A stretch of 12,483 bases of DNA from an uncultured Clostridium sp. (GTDB lineage: Bacteria > Bacillota > Clostridia > TANB77 > CAG-508), in contig USJU01000040.1 of the NCBI GenBank assembly GCA_900555085.1, forward strand, positions 1-12,483. Reading direction: 5' to 3'. Below the pieces are notes generated by a model. That model was not told the origin of the DNA. It did no database searches and was given only the letters and a program-made list of their open reading frames with translations. The translations under genes were made by a program, and so were the position numbers. Positions 7,024 to 12,483 of the stretch are shown here, in pieces (position 1 is the first letter of the stretch; each line of letters starts with the position of its first letter).

Positions 7024-8025
7024 ATGAGCTCTAATAAAGGAATAACATTAGTTGTACTAGTAATTACAATAATATTATTACTAATATTATCAGGAACAGC
7101 AGTATATGTAGGAAATAATACAATGCAAAATGCAAAAGAAGATAGATTTGCAAAACAATTACAAGAAATAAATGAAGCAGTAAATATGCATAGCGACGAT
7201 TATGAAAAATTAAATCTAACAGCAGAAGAACATACTGAAGACAATATTACATACAATTATGTTTTATCAACAGAAGGTGATTTTAATAAAATAGGTTTAT
7301 ATAATATTACAGATACTGTATATGTAAACTTTAAGGATGGACAAGTATATAGTAAAGAAGGAATAAATGGAAAACATACATTAAAAGACTTTGGAATAGA
7401 GTATTACAAACCAACACAAGAAGAAAAAGATATAAGCAATGATATATCATTTGAGGTTACATTAGAACCACAAGAATATTCGTGGAAATATGTAGTTCGT
7501 TCAGAAAATATAAAATGTAATGGAAATCCATTAGAAGGAAATCTATTATATGCAGAATATAAAGAAGATAAAAATTACGAATGGAAACGTGTAGAAAAGT
7601 TGACAAATAGCTTTGAACTAGAAATAAAAGACCCAGGAATATATGAACTTAAATATAGAGATGCTGAAGGAAAAGAAAGCGATGTAAAAGAAATATATGC
7701 ATATGTAAAAGATGGTCTACAGTTATATTTAGATGGAGAATACAATGAAAATTATAAACATAATGAAGCGGCTACAACGTGGAAAGACTTAAGTGGAAAT
7801 GGAAATGATATAGAATTAAATGAAAATCATAAATTTGGAGATAATTCACTAAATTGTACAAAAGTTTATGGAGCATACAGTCAAAGTAAAAATAATGTTT
7901 TAAGTGATAGTGATAAAAATCTTACAGCAGAAGCAGTTGCCAAATTTAATTCAAATGAAGATGGATGGATATGGTCAATTAGAGATACTGCAGAATGGGA
8001 AGGAATACAATTACGGTCAATATGA
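7024..8025 (+). CDS. prepilin-like surface protein, 5' part of a frameshifted gene with LamG-like domain
   Basis: 333 residues as read. The N terminus is a class III (type IV prepilin-like) signal: a short charged leader MSSNKG, probable cleavage after Gly6, then a hydrophobic helix ITLVVLVITIILLLILSG (7-24). The usual Glu at mature position 5 is Val here. Residues about 140-228 look like an Ig-like beta domain (ending PGIYELKYRDAEGKESDVKEIYAYV). From about 230 a LamG/concanavalin-A-like domain begins (DGLQLYLDGEYN, WKDLSGNGNDIELN, EAVAKFNSNEDGWIWSI). It stops abruptly at TGA 8023-8025, while the rest of that domain continues in the +1 frame (see the 7904-8362 entry). Skipping one base near 8017 would restore a protein of about 445 residues. 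Role inferred: pilus or pseudopilus-linked adhesin or carbohydrate-binding surface protein. A good ribosome site, AAAGGAGG, precedes the start. Confidence 0.75.
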   Translation: MSSNKGITLVVLVITIILLLILSGTAVYVGNNTMQNAKEDRFAKQLQEINEAVNMHSDDYEKLNLTAEEHTEDNITYNYVLSTEGDFNKIGLYNITDTVYVNFKDGQVYSKEGINGKHTLKDFGIEYYKPTQEEKDISNDISFEVTLEPQEYSWKYVVRSENIKCNGNPLEGNLLYAEYKEDKNYEWKRVEKLTNSFELEIKDPGIYELKYRDAEGKESDVKEIYAYVKDGLQLYLDGEYNENYKHNEAATTWKDLSGNGNDIELNENHKFGDNSLNCTKVYGAYSQSKNNVLSDSDKNLTAEAVAKFNSNEDGWIWSIRDTAEWEGIQLRSI

Positions 8026-8362
8026 AAATTATCAATTTGGAGGAGTTTTTGACAAAAACGGTAAAGATTATCCTAAGTGCAGATATAAGATTAAAAATAA
8101 TGAAGTTTTTAATAGAACAATAATATATTTAAACAATGGAGAAAATGTTAGTTTTTATGATAATAATAAGTTAGAAATGAAGGAAAATTCAGAAGGAGAG
8201 ATACAAAATAAGAAATTGACAATTGGAGGAGCGGAGTGGAATTATGGAATTTCATTAAATGGTTCAATATATACACTTAGATTTTACAACCGAGCATTAA
8301 CAGAAAAAGAAATTGAGCAAAATTACAATATAGACAAAATAAGATATAATATTACAGAATAG
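7904..8362 (+). pseudogene. 3' part of the frameshifted prepilin/LamG gene
   Basis: Open frame of 152 codons, offset +1 from the gene at 7024. From about 8018 on, its product is the missing C-terminal half of the LamG-like domain: YENYQFGGVFDKNG, then NRTIIYLNNGENVSFYDNN, and the family-typical ending NGSIYTLRFYNRALTEKEIEQNYNIDK. Codons before 8018 in this frame give low-complexity residues unlike the domain, as expected for an out-of-frame overlap. The GTG at 7904 and the in-frame ATG at 7955 have no convincing ribosome site, so independent translation is unlikely. The simplest reading is one gene with a single extra base near 8017. A sequencing error or programmed frameshift cannot be excluded; no homopolymer or clear slippery site is visible there. 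Confidence 0.7.
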
Positions 8363-8384
8363 AAATTCAAAGGAGGAAATAAAA

Positions 8385-9146
8385 ATGAAAAAAGGAAAAA
8401 TAATAATAGAATTAATAGCAATATTAGTTGTTATAGTATTAATAGGAGTAGTAGGATTTGGTTACTATAAAAAAGCGACTGAAAATAAACAAAATCCAAT
8501 GGTAACAATGGAAGTAAAGGATTTAGGAACAATAAAATTAGAACTATATCCAGATAAAGCACCAAATACAGTTGCAAACTTTATAAAACTTGCAAATAAT
8601 GGTTTTTATGATGGATTAACATATCATAGAATAGTAAAAGACTTTATGGTACAAGGTGGAGATAAAGAAGGAACAGGTTCAGGCTCACCAACACTTGGAG
8701 ACTTAAAAGGAGAAGAAAACGACGAAAAATACTCAATAAAAGGTGAATTTGTACAAAACGGATTTAATAAAAACGACATACGTTTTGAAAAAGGTGTAAT
8801 AGCAATGGCACGTTCAGACTATAGTTCTATGGGAATGACAGAAGAAGGATACAACTCAGCCGGATCACAATTCTTTATAATGACAAAAGACAATGCAAAC
8901 TTAAATGGACAATATGCAGCATTTGGTAAAGTAATAGAAGGTTGGGATGTATTAGATAAATTAAATGAAACAGAAGTACAACCAGCAGAAAATGAAGGTT
9001 CAGAAGCAAGCACACCAGTAAATGCACCAGTAATAACAAGTATAAGAGTAGAAACAAATGGAGTAGACTATGGAGAACCAGAAACATTAAAACCATTTGA
9101 CTATAGCTCATATATGAATCAATTATATGGTGGTTCAACATATTAA
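8385..9146 (+). CDS. membrane-anchored cyclophilin-type peptidyl-prolyl cis-trans isomerase
   Basis: 253 residues. A single hydrophobic helix at about 6-27 after MKKGK acts as an uncleaved anchor or signal; there is no cysteine lipobox. The cyclophilin domain (about 39-223) shows ELYPDKAPNTVANFIKLANNGFYDGLTYHRIVKDFMVQGGD (quoted motif pieces: YHRIV 80-84 with the catalytic Arg82, FMVQGGD 87-93), then GSQFFIMTKD (161-170) and LNGQYAAFGKV (174-184). A Ser/Thr/Glu-rich stretch near 197-215 may be a loop. The C-terminal ~30 residues are tyrosine-rich with no known motif. By family it interconverts Xaa-Pro peptide bonds; the anchor places it outside the membrane, where it could help fold exported proteins. 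It follows the broken prepilin/LamG gene by 22 nt with AAAGGAGG, so co-transcription is likely. Confidence 0.93.
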   Translation: MKKGKIIIELIAILVVIVLIGVVGFGYYKKATENKQNPMVTMEVKDLGTIKLELYPDKAPNTVANFIKLANNGFYDGLTYHRIVKDFMVQGGDKEGTGSGSPTLGDLKGEENDEKYSIKGEFVQNGFNKNDIRFEKGVIAMARSDYSSMGMTEEGYNSAGSQFFIMTKDNANLNGQYAAFGKVIEGWDVLDKLNETEVQPAENEGSEASTPVNAPVITSIRVETNGVDYGEPETLKPFDYSSYMNQLYGGSTY

Positions 9147-9162
9147 TAAAAAATAACAAAAT

Positions 9163-9194
9163 AAAAAATAGAATTCAAGCGAATTCTATTTTTT
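9163..9194 (+). terminator. bidirectional hairpin terminator after the isomerase gene
   Basis: Perfect 14-bp stem: arm 9163-9176 (six A, TA, GAATTC), loop AAGC 9177-9180, arm 9181-9194 (GAATTC, TA, six T). The A-run and T-run make it usable from either side. It sits 17 nt after the isomerase stop and lies between convergent genes (the HD gene ends at 9280 on the other strand). Confidence 0.8.
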
Positions 9195-9220
9195 ATATAT
9201 TATAGAAAATTTCTATTTTA

Positions 9221-9250
9221 GATGTAGGGGTCGGCGTCCTCGACGACCCG
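9221..9250. repeat. GC-rich palindromic block, probable dispersed repeat
   Basis: A GC-rich island in very AT-rich surroundings. GGGTCG (9228-9233) is the reverse complement of CGACCC (9244-9249), with a 10-base interior. It begins GATGTAGGGG and ends CGACCCG, a shape that resembles short GTAGGGG...CCCG repeats I recall from intergenic regions of gut Clostridia. Membership in that family is from memory and there is no second copy in this window. No coding frame is supported here. Confidence 0.5.
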
Positions 9251-9270
9251 AGTGGCGAAGCCACTTTTTT
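9251..9270 (+). terminator. second intrinsic terminator (GC stem plus T-run)
   Basis: AGTGGC (9251-9256), loop GAA, GCCACT (9260-9265), running into TTTTTT (9265-9270). The GCGAAGC core is an unusually stable mini-hairpin. The T-run is on the plus strand, so it would stop plus-strand transcripts coming through the first hairpin. It directly adjoins the GC-rich repeat and may travel with it. Confidence 0.65.
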
Positions 9271-9279
9271 ATTTATATT

Positions 9280-9795
9280 TTAAACATGTGAAAAAATAAT
9301 AATAGCAAAAATATAAGCATATCTGTATAAAGGTTTAAATTTCTTTCGATTGTAATATTCAAAAATTTCTTTAAAAGCACAATATTTGTCTGTTAATGTT
9401 ATGATAAAACTTTCTATGTATCTAGGAAAAGGCAAAGTAACAGGCCACATATGTTTTAAAATAATATCTTTTTCTTTATCATTTAACACAAATTCTTTTT
9501 CTGCGTTTTGTAAAGCAATTTTTGGATGAACAAAGGCATGTAGTCCTTCTAATCTTCTTCTTGATCCTCTCCAATTATACAAAAATAAATCATGTAGCAT
9601 TCCAGCTCTAGCAGCAGAAATATAATCTAATTTAAGTTTTTTACAAAGAATATAATTTGCAAATGCTACATGCTTGCAATGTTCATAACAGGTTACATCA
9701 CAGTGATGATTAAAATCTTTCATCATTTGTACAGTTTCATTATTTGCTATATCTTTAATAATATTGTTAAATTCTCTTATGTTCGATTCAGTCAT
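9280..9795 (-). CDS. HD-domain protein, putative metal-dependent phosphohydrolase
   Basis: 171 residues with an HD-superfamily pattern: His38 in CYEHCKHVA, the HD pair His68-Asp69 in MLHDLFLYNW, histidines 86 and 90 in HAFVHP, His115 in KHMWP and Asp136 in LTDKYCA. These are the expected metal ligands of a one-domain HD phosphohydrolase; the substrate is unknown. An unusual cysteine- and histidine-rich stretch (HHCDVTCYEHCKH, 30-42) lies around the first ligand. There is no signal peptide; the C-terminal ~20 residues are hydrophobic (YIFAIIIFSHV), which is unusual for a soluble protein. The start ATG is preceded by AAAGGAGAA. It has its own promoter at 9828-9856 and lies downstream of dapA. 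It could also be tied to nucleotide or c-di-AMP turnover, but nothing in the sequence shows this. Confidence 0.82.
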   Translation of the reverse strand: MTESNIREFNNIIKDIANNETVQMMKDFNHHCDVTCYEHCKHVAFANYILCKKLKLDYISAARAGMLHDLFLYNWRGSRRRLEGLHAFVHPKIALQNAEKEFVLNDKEKDIILKHMWPVTLPFPRYIESFIITLTDKYCAFKEIFEYYNRKKFKPLYRYAYIFAIIIFSHV

Positions 9796-9827
9796 AAATT
9801 TTCTCCTTTAATGTAAAATCTAAATTT

Positions 9828-9856
9828 ATTATAGCATTTCAAATAAGCAAATTCAA
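9828..9856 (-). promoter_or_regulatory. promoter of the HD-domain gene
   Basis: On the minus strand, TTGAAT (9851-9856) and TATAAT (9828-9833) are separated by 17 bp, with an extended -10 (TGCTATAAT). It is placed about 33 bp before the HD gene start. It is one of the two best promoter matches in the window. Confidence 0.75.
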
Positions 9857-9895
9857 TATATAATATGTTCTGTTATAATATTTTATGAGAAAATT

Positions 9896-10780
9896 TTAAA
9901 TCAATCCAAATTCTTTCATTTCTCTTTCTAATATTTCTGAATGTTCTTTATTTAATGTAACTAATGGCAAACGCGGAATTCCAAAGTTATAGCCTTTTAA
10001 ATTTAATGCATGCTTTACAGGAATAGGGTTTACTTCACTAAATAAACTTTTTATTAGAGGTAGAGCTTTTAGTTGCATTCTTTTTGAAATGTAATAGTTT
10101 CCTTCAAAGAAGCTTTCAACCATTTCGCAAGTGTATTTTGGAGCAATGTTTGAAAGAACGGATATAACACCAATTCCACCAATAGATAAAACTGGAAGAA
10201 TTTGGTCATCATTTCCAGAATATATATTTAAATTATCACCACATAAATGAGCAATTTTGGCAACTTGAGATATATCTCCACTTGCTTCTTTTATAGCAAC
10301 AATATTTGAAATTTTAGAAAGCTCAAAACAAGTTTCAGGTGAAATATTTACACCAGTTCTACTTGGTACATTATATAAAATAATAGGAAGAAAAACACTT
10401 TCAGCAATTTTACTATAATGCGAAATTAGGCCGTTTTGAGTTGTTTTATTGTAGTAAGGAGTAACAATTAATAATCCATCAATACCAATACTTTCAGCAT
10501 ATTGTGAAAGTTCAATTGCAGAAGAAGTACAATTAGAACCAGTGCCAGCAATTATAGGAATACGTCTTTGAACTCTACCAACGGTAAAATTTAAAAGTTC
10601 CTTTTTTTCATCTAAACTCATAGTGGCAGATTCTCCAGTAGTACCACAAACAATAATTGCATTTACTCCTTTTTCTATCTGAAACTCTAATAATTTACCA
10701 AATTCCTCAAAATTTATACCTCTATCTGTAAAAGGAGTAGCAATAGCAGTACCTACACCTTTAAATAAAATTTCTTTCAT
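9896..10780 (-). CDS. dapA: 4-hydroxy-tetrahydrodipicolinate synthase (DapA)
   Basis: 294 residues, the standard DapA length, a TIM-barrel class I aldolase. It has GTTGES at 46-51, PYYNK (108-112), Tyr136 in ILYNVPSRTG (134-143, with Arg141) and the Schiff-base lysine Lys164 in VAIKEASGD, then GNDDQILP. It condenses pyruvate with aspartate-4-semialdehyde, the first committed step to diaminopimelate and lysine. Its substrate is made by the preceding asd gene. The asd stop (TAG) is part of the dapA ribosome site TAGAAAGGA, and only 15 nt separate the genes, so translational coupling is likely. No lysine riboswitch is seen in front of asd or dapA; any feedback would have to act on the enzyme or elsewhere. 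I see no clear terminator between dapA and the HD gene. Confidence 0.97.
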   Translation of the reverse strand: MKEILFKGVGTAIATPFTDRGINFEEFGKLLEFQIEKGVNAIIVCGTTGESATMSLDEKKELLNFTVGRVQRRIPIIAGTGSNCTSSAIELSQYAESIGIDGLLIVTPYYNKTTQNGLISHYSKIAESVFLPIILYNVPSRTGVNISPETCFELSKISNIVAIKEASGDISQVAKIAHLCGDNLNIYSGNDDQILPVLSIGGIGVISVLSNIAPKYTCEMVESFFEGNYYISKRMQLKALPLIKSLFSEVNPIPVKHALNLKGYNFGIPRLPLVTLNKEHSEILEREMKEFGLI

Positions 10781-10795
10781 AAAATAAATTCCTTT

Positions 10796-11788
10796 CTAAT
10801 TAATTAAATAATCCAAAATTTGTACGGCGTTGGCAGCAGCACCTTTACGAATATTATCAGCAACAACCCATAAATTAATACCATTTTTAACACTATAATC
10901 TCTACGAATACGCCCAACAAAAACATCATTATGACCATCAGCATTAATTGCTAAAGGATAAATATTATTTTTAACATCATCTTGAACAATTACACTTTTA
11001 GTATTATTTAAAACTTTAAAAATATCATCTATATCAAAACTATTTTCAAATTCAACATTGATAGACTCACTATGGCAATTTAAAACAGGAACTCTAACAC
11101 AAGTTGCAGTAACAGGCAAGTTAGGTTTATCCAAAATTTTGCGTGTTTCATTAATCATCTTTTCTTCTTCTTTTGTATAACCATTATCAAGAAAAACATC
11201 AATATGAGGTAAACAATTATTAAAAATAGGGTATGGGAACTTTTCTAATTTATTAGAACCTTTAACACCATTTTTATAATCAGAAATACCTTTCATTCCA
11301 GCACCGGAAACTGCCTGATATGTAGAATAAACAATTCTTTTAATTTCCAATTTATCATCTAAAGCCTTTAAAGGAACAACTGCTTGAATAGTAGAACAAT
11401 TAGGGTTAGCAATAATTTTATCATTAGAAGAAATAGCAGAACTATTAACTTCTGGAACTACTAAAGGAACAGAAGGATCCATTCTAAAAGCACTGCTATT
11501 ATCAATAACGGTACATCCTTTAGAAGCAGCAATAGGAGCATACTTTAAAGCTGTATCACCGCCAGCAGAAAAAATAGCAAAATCAAAACCTTCATCAAAA
11601 GAAAAAATATCAAGTTCATTAACTAAATAAACATCATTATTAAACAAAAGAGTAGTACCAGCAGACCTTTTAGAAGCAAAGAATTTATACTCATCAATAG
11701 GAAGATTAGCTTCTTCTAAGACTTTAAGAACCATTCTACCAACAACACCAGTTGCACCAACAACAGCTAATTTTATTTTTTTACTCAT
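10796..11788 (-). CDS. asd: aspartate-semialdehyde dehydrogenase
   Basis: 330 residues, matching the family. The N-terminal NADP-binding Rossmann motif VVGATGVVGRMV is at 9-20, then FSAGGDTALKYAP, VIDNSSAFRMD (95-104), the catalytic Cys131 in ANPNCST, YQAVSGAG (157-164), and the catalytic His239 in RVPVLNCHSES. It reduces aspartyl phosphate to aspartate-4-semialdehyde with NADPH, the branch point to lysine/diaminopimelate, threonine and methionine. The start ATG has GGAGG seven bases upstream. Expression is probably from a weak promoter in the 140-bp space shared with the divergent hpf gene. asd leads an operon with dapA. Confidence 0.97.
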   Translation of the reverse strand: MSKKIKLAVVGATGVVGRMVLKVLEEANLPIDEYKFFASKRSAGTTLLFNNDVYLVNELDIFSFDEGFDFAIFSAGGDTALKYAPIAASKGCTVIDNSSAFRMDPSVPLVVPEVNSSAISSNDKIIANPNCSTIQAVVPLKALDDKLEIKRIVYSTYQAVSGAGMKGISDYKNGVKGSNKLEKFPYPIFNNCLPHIDVFLDNGYTKEEEKMINETRKILDKPNLPVTATCVRVPVLNCHSESINVEFENSFDIDDIFKVLNNTKSVIVQDDVKNNIYPLAINADGHNDVFVGRIRRDYSVKNGINLWVVADNIRKGAAANAVQILDYLIN

Positions 11789-11808
11789 AACAAACCTCCA
11801 TAATAAAA

Positions 11809-11838
11809 TTTATGCTAAGACAAGCAAAAAAATACCAA
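11809..11838 (-). promoter_or_regulatory. possible weak promoter of asd-dapA
   Basis: On the minus strand, TTGGTA (11833-11838) and CATAAA (11809-11814) have an 18-bp spacer, about 20 bp before the asd start. Both boxes match consensus only partly. It is the best candidate I see, but a promoter elsewhere in the space is possible. Confidence 0.3.
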
Positions 11839-11846
11839 GAAAAAAC

Positions 11847-11875
11847 TTGCATAAATTAACATTTATGTTTATAAT
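11847..11875 (+). promoter_or_regulatory. promoter of hpf
   Basis: TTGCAT (11847-11852) and TATAAT (11870-11875) are separated by exactly 17 bp. The start of transcription should fall near 11882, giving a leader of about 49 nt. The leader contains AGTAAT-TT-ATTACT (11887-11900), a small dyad just after the expected start that could serve as an operator. Confidence 0.75.
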
Positions 11876-11930
11876 GAGGGTATAGCAGTAATTTATTACT
11901 AAAGAACTAATTTGAGAGGAGCTGATTGTT

Positions 11931-12461
11931 ATGAATATAAAAGTAACAGGAAAAGATTTAGAAGTAACAGATGCAATAAAAGCATATGTAGAGAAAAAAG
12001 TAGAAAGGTTAGTAAAATATTTTGATGATGAATTTGATGTAGTTGCTACAGTTAAATCTGAAAAAACAGAAAAAGTTGCAGAAATAAGGGTTTCTGTAAA
12101 AGGAGATTTATATAAAGCAGTTACAGCTCATAAAGATTTATATGCAGCTATAGATAAAGACATCGATATACTAGAAGGACAAATAAGAAAATTCAAAACT
12201 AAAAAAGAAAAAATGTTAAGAGATGCATCTTCAATGGCAAAGGAAGAAATGCAAACAAAAACAATTGAAATAGAAGATGAAGTAATAAAAGAACTATATT
12301 ACTCAATAAGACCAATGGGAATAGATGATGCAAAATTAAAACTACAAGAAAAACCAAACGATAAATTCCTAGCATTTATAAACATTGAAACAGGAAAAGT
12401 AAATGTAATATACAAATTAAATGATGGAAAAAACTACGGAATAGTAGTACCAGAAGAATAA
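11931..12461 (+). CDS. hpf: long-form ribosome hibernation promoting factor
   Basis: 176 residues, the long HPF form typical of Firmicutes. The N-terminal S30AE/YfiA domain (about 1-97: MNIKVTGKDLEVTDAIKAYV, the basic RKFKTKKEKM at its end) binds the 30S decoding region. A short linker (about 98-118) leads to the C-terminal dimerisation domain (about 119-176: YYSIRPMGIDDAKLKL, FINIETGKVNVIYKLNDGKNYGIV). By family knowledge it joins two 70S ribosomes into inactive 100S dimers in stationary phase or stress. The start at 11931 has GAGAGGAG nine bases upstream. It is transcribed alone, away from asd, from a near-consensus promoter. A REP repeat copy starts shortly after its stop, as after the GH15 gene. 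Confidence 0.96.
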   Translation: MNIKVTGKDLEVTDAIKAYVEKKVERLVKYFDDEFDVVATVKSEKTEKVAEIRVSVKGDLYKAVTAHKDLYAAIDKDIDILEGQIRKFKTKKEKMLRDASSMAKEEMQTKTIEIEDEVIKELYYSIRPMGIDDAKLKLQEKPNDKFLAFINIETGKVNVIYKLNDGKNYGIVVPEE

Positions 12462-12470
12462 AAATTTAAA

Positions 12471-12483
12471 AGGGGCCAGTCCC
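12471..12483 (+). repeat. partial REP repeat, cut by the window end
   Basis: GGGCCAGTCCC (12473-12483) is identical to the first 11 bases of the left repeat (3564-3574), in the same orientation and again shortly after a stop codon (12459-12461). It shares the left repeat's variant outer tip (GGGCC) rather than that of the right copy (GGGAC). Only the outer edge is visible. Confidence 0.6.

Noticed and set aside
9202..9216. ATAGAAA/TTTCTAT dyad after the terminator
   Set aside because: Seven AT-rich base pairs with a one-base centre; expected by chance in this composition and too tight for an RNA hairpin.
9871..9879. TGTTATAAT on the plus strand as a promoter
   Set aside because: No acceptable -35 box at proper spacing and no plus-strand gene downstream; it would only run antisense to dapA.
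11789..11930. Lysine riboswitch or T-box before asd
   Set aside because: The whole divergent space is 142 bp and the asd leader would be about 20 nt; no room and no recognisable conserved elements.

Overview
The window looks like a chromosomal segment of a very AT-rich, low-GC Gram-positive bacterium, most likely an uncultured Clostridia (Firmicutes) lineage. The signs are strong AAAGGAGG-type ribosome binding sites, TTGnnn/TATAAT promoters, an adjacent radA-disA pair, a long-form ribosome hibernation factor (hpf), diaminopimelate/lysine genes (asd-dapA), and heavy use of AAA, ATA, TTA and GCA/ACA codons. I cannot name the species.

Left part, plus strand, 25-9146: a beta-CASP metallo-beta-lactamase-fold protein (probable RNA nuclease) is followed 13 nt later by a glycoside hydrolase family 15 (glucoamylase-like) protein. 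A compact REP-associated HUH transposase element (about 3564-4531) lies directly after that gene's stop codon. It has two nearly identical inverted hairpin repeats flanking one Y1-type transposase gene. Its right repeat ends 2 nt before the Shine-Dalgarno of radA. radA and disA (DNA repair/recombination ATPase and c-di-AMP synthase) follow, then a prepilin-like protein with a C-terminal LamG-like domain that is split by a frameshift near 8017, then a membrane-anchored cyclophilin-type peptidyl-prolyl isomerase. A 14-bp perfect hairpin with A/T flanks closes this run. Next to it is a GC-rich palindromic block (9221-9270) that looks like a second dispersed repeat family and ends in another terminator-like hairpin.

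Right part, minus strand, 9280-11788: the order of transcription is asd, dapA, then an HD-domain protein that also has its own good promoter (9828-9856). asd and dapA supply consecutive steps toward diaminopimelate and lysine, and the dapA ribosome binding site overlaps the asd stop codon. hpf is transcribed divergently from asd, from a near-consensus promoter. A third copy of the REP sequence starts 12 nt after the hpf stop and is cut by the end of the window.

Most of the genes are ordinary housekeeping genes. The parts worth a second look are the REP/transposase element placed between a stop codon and the radA ribosome binding site, the broken pilin-LamG gene with its neighbouring foldase, and the GC-rich repeat. 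I see no CRISPR array, rRNA or tRNA, no recognised riboswitch, and no clearly new defence or biosynthetic system. No stretch longer than about 150 bases lacks a gene or repeat.
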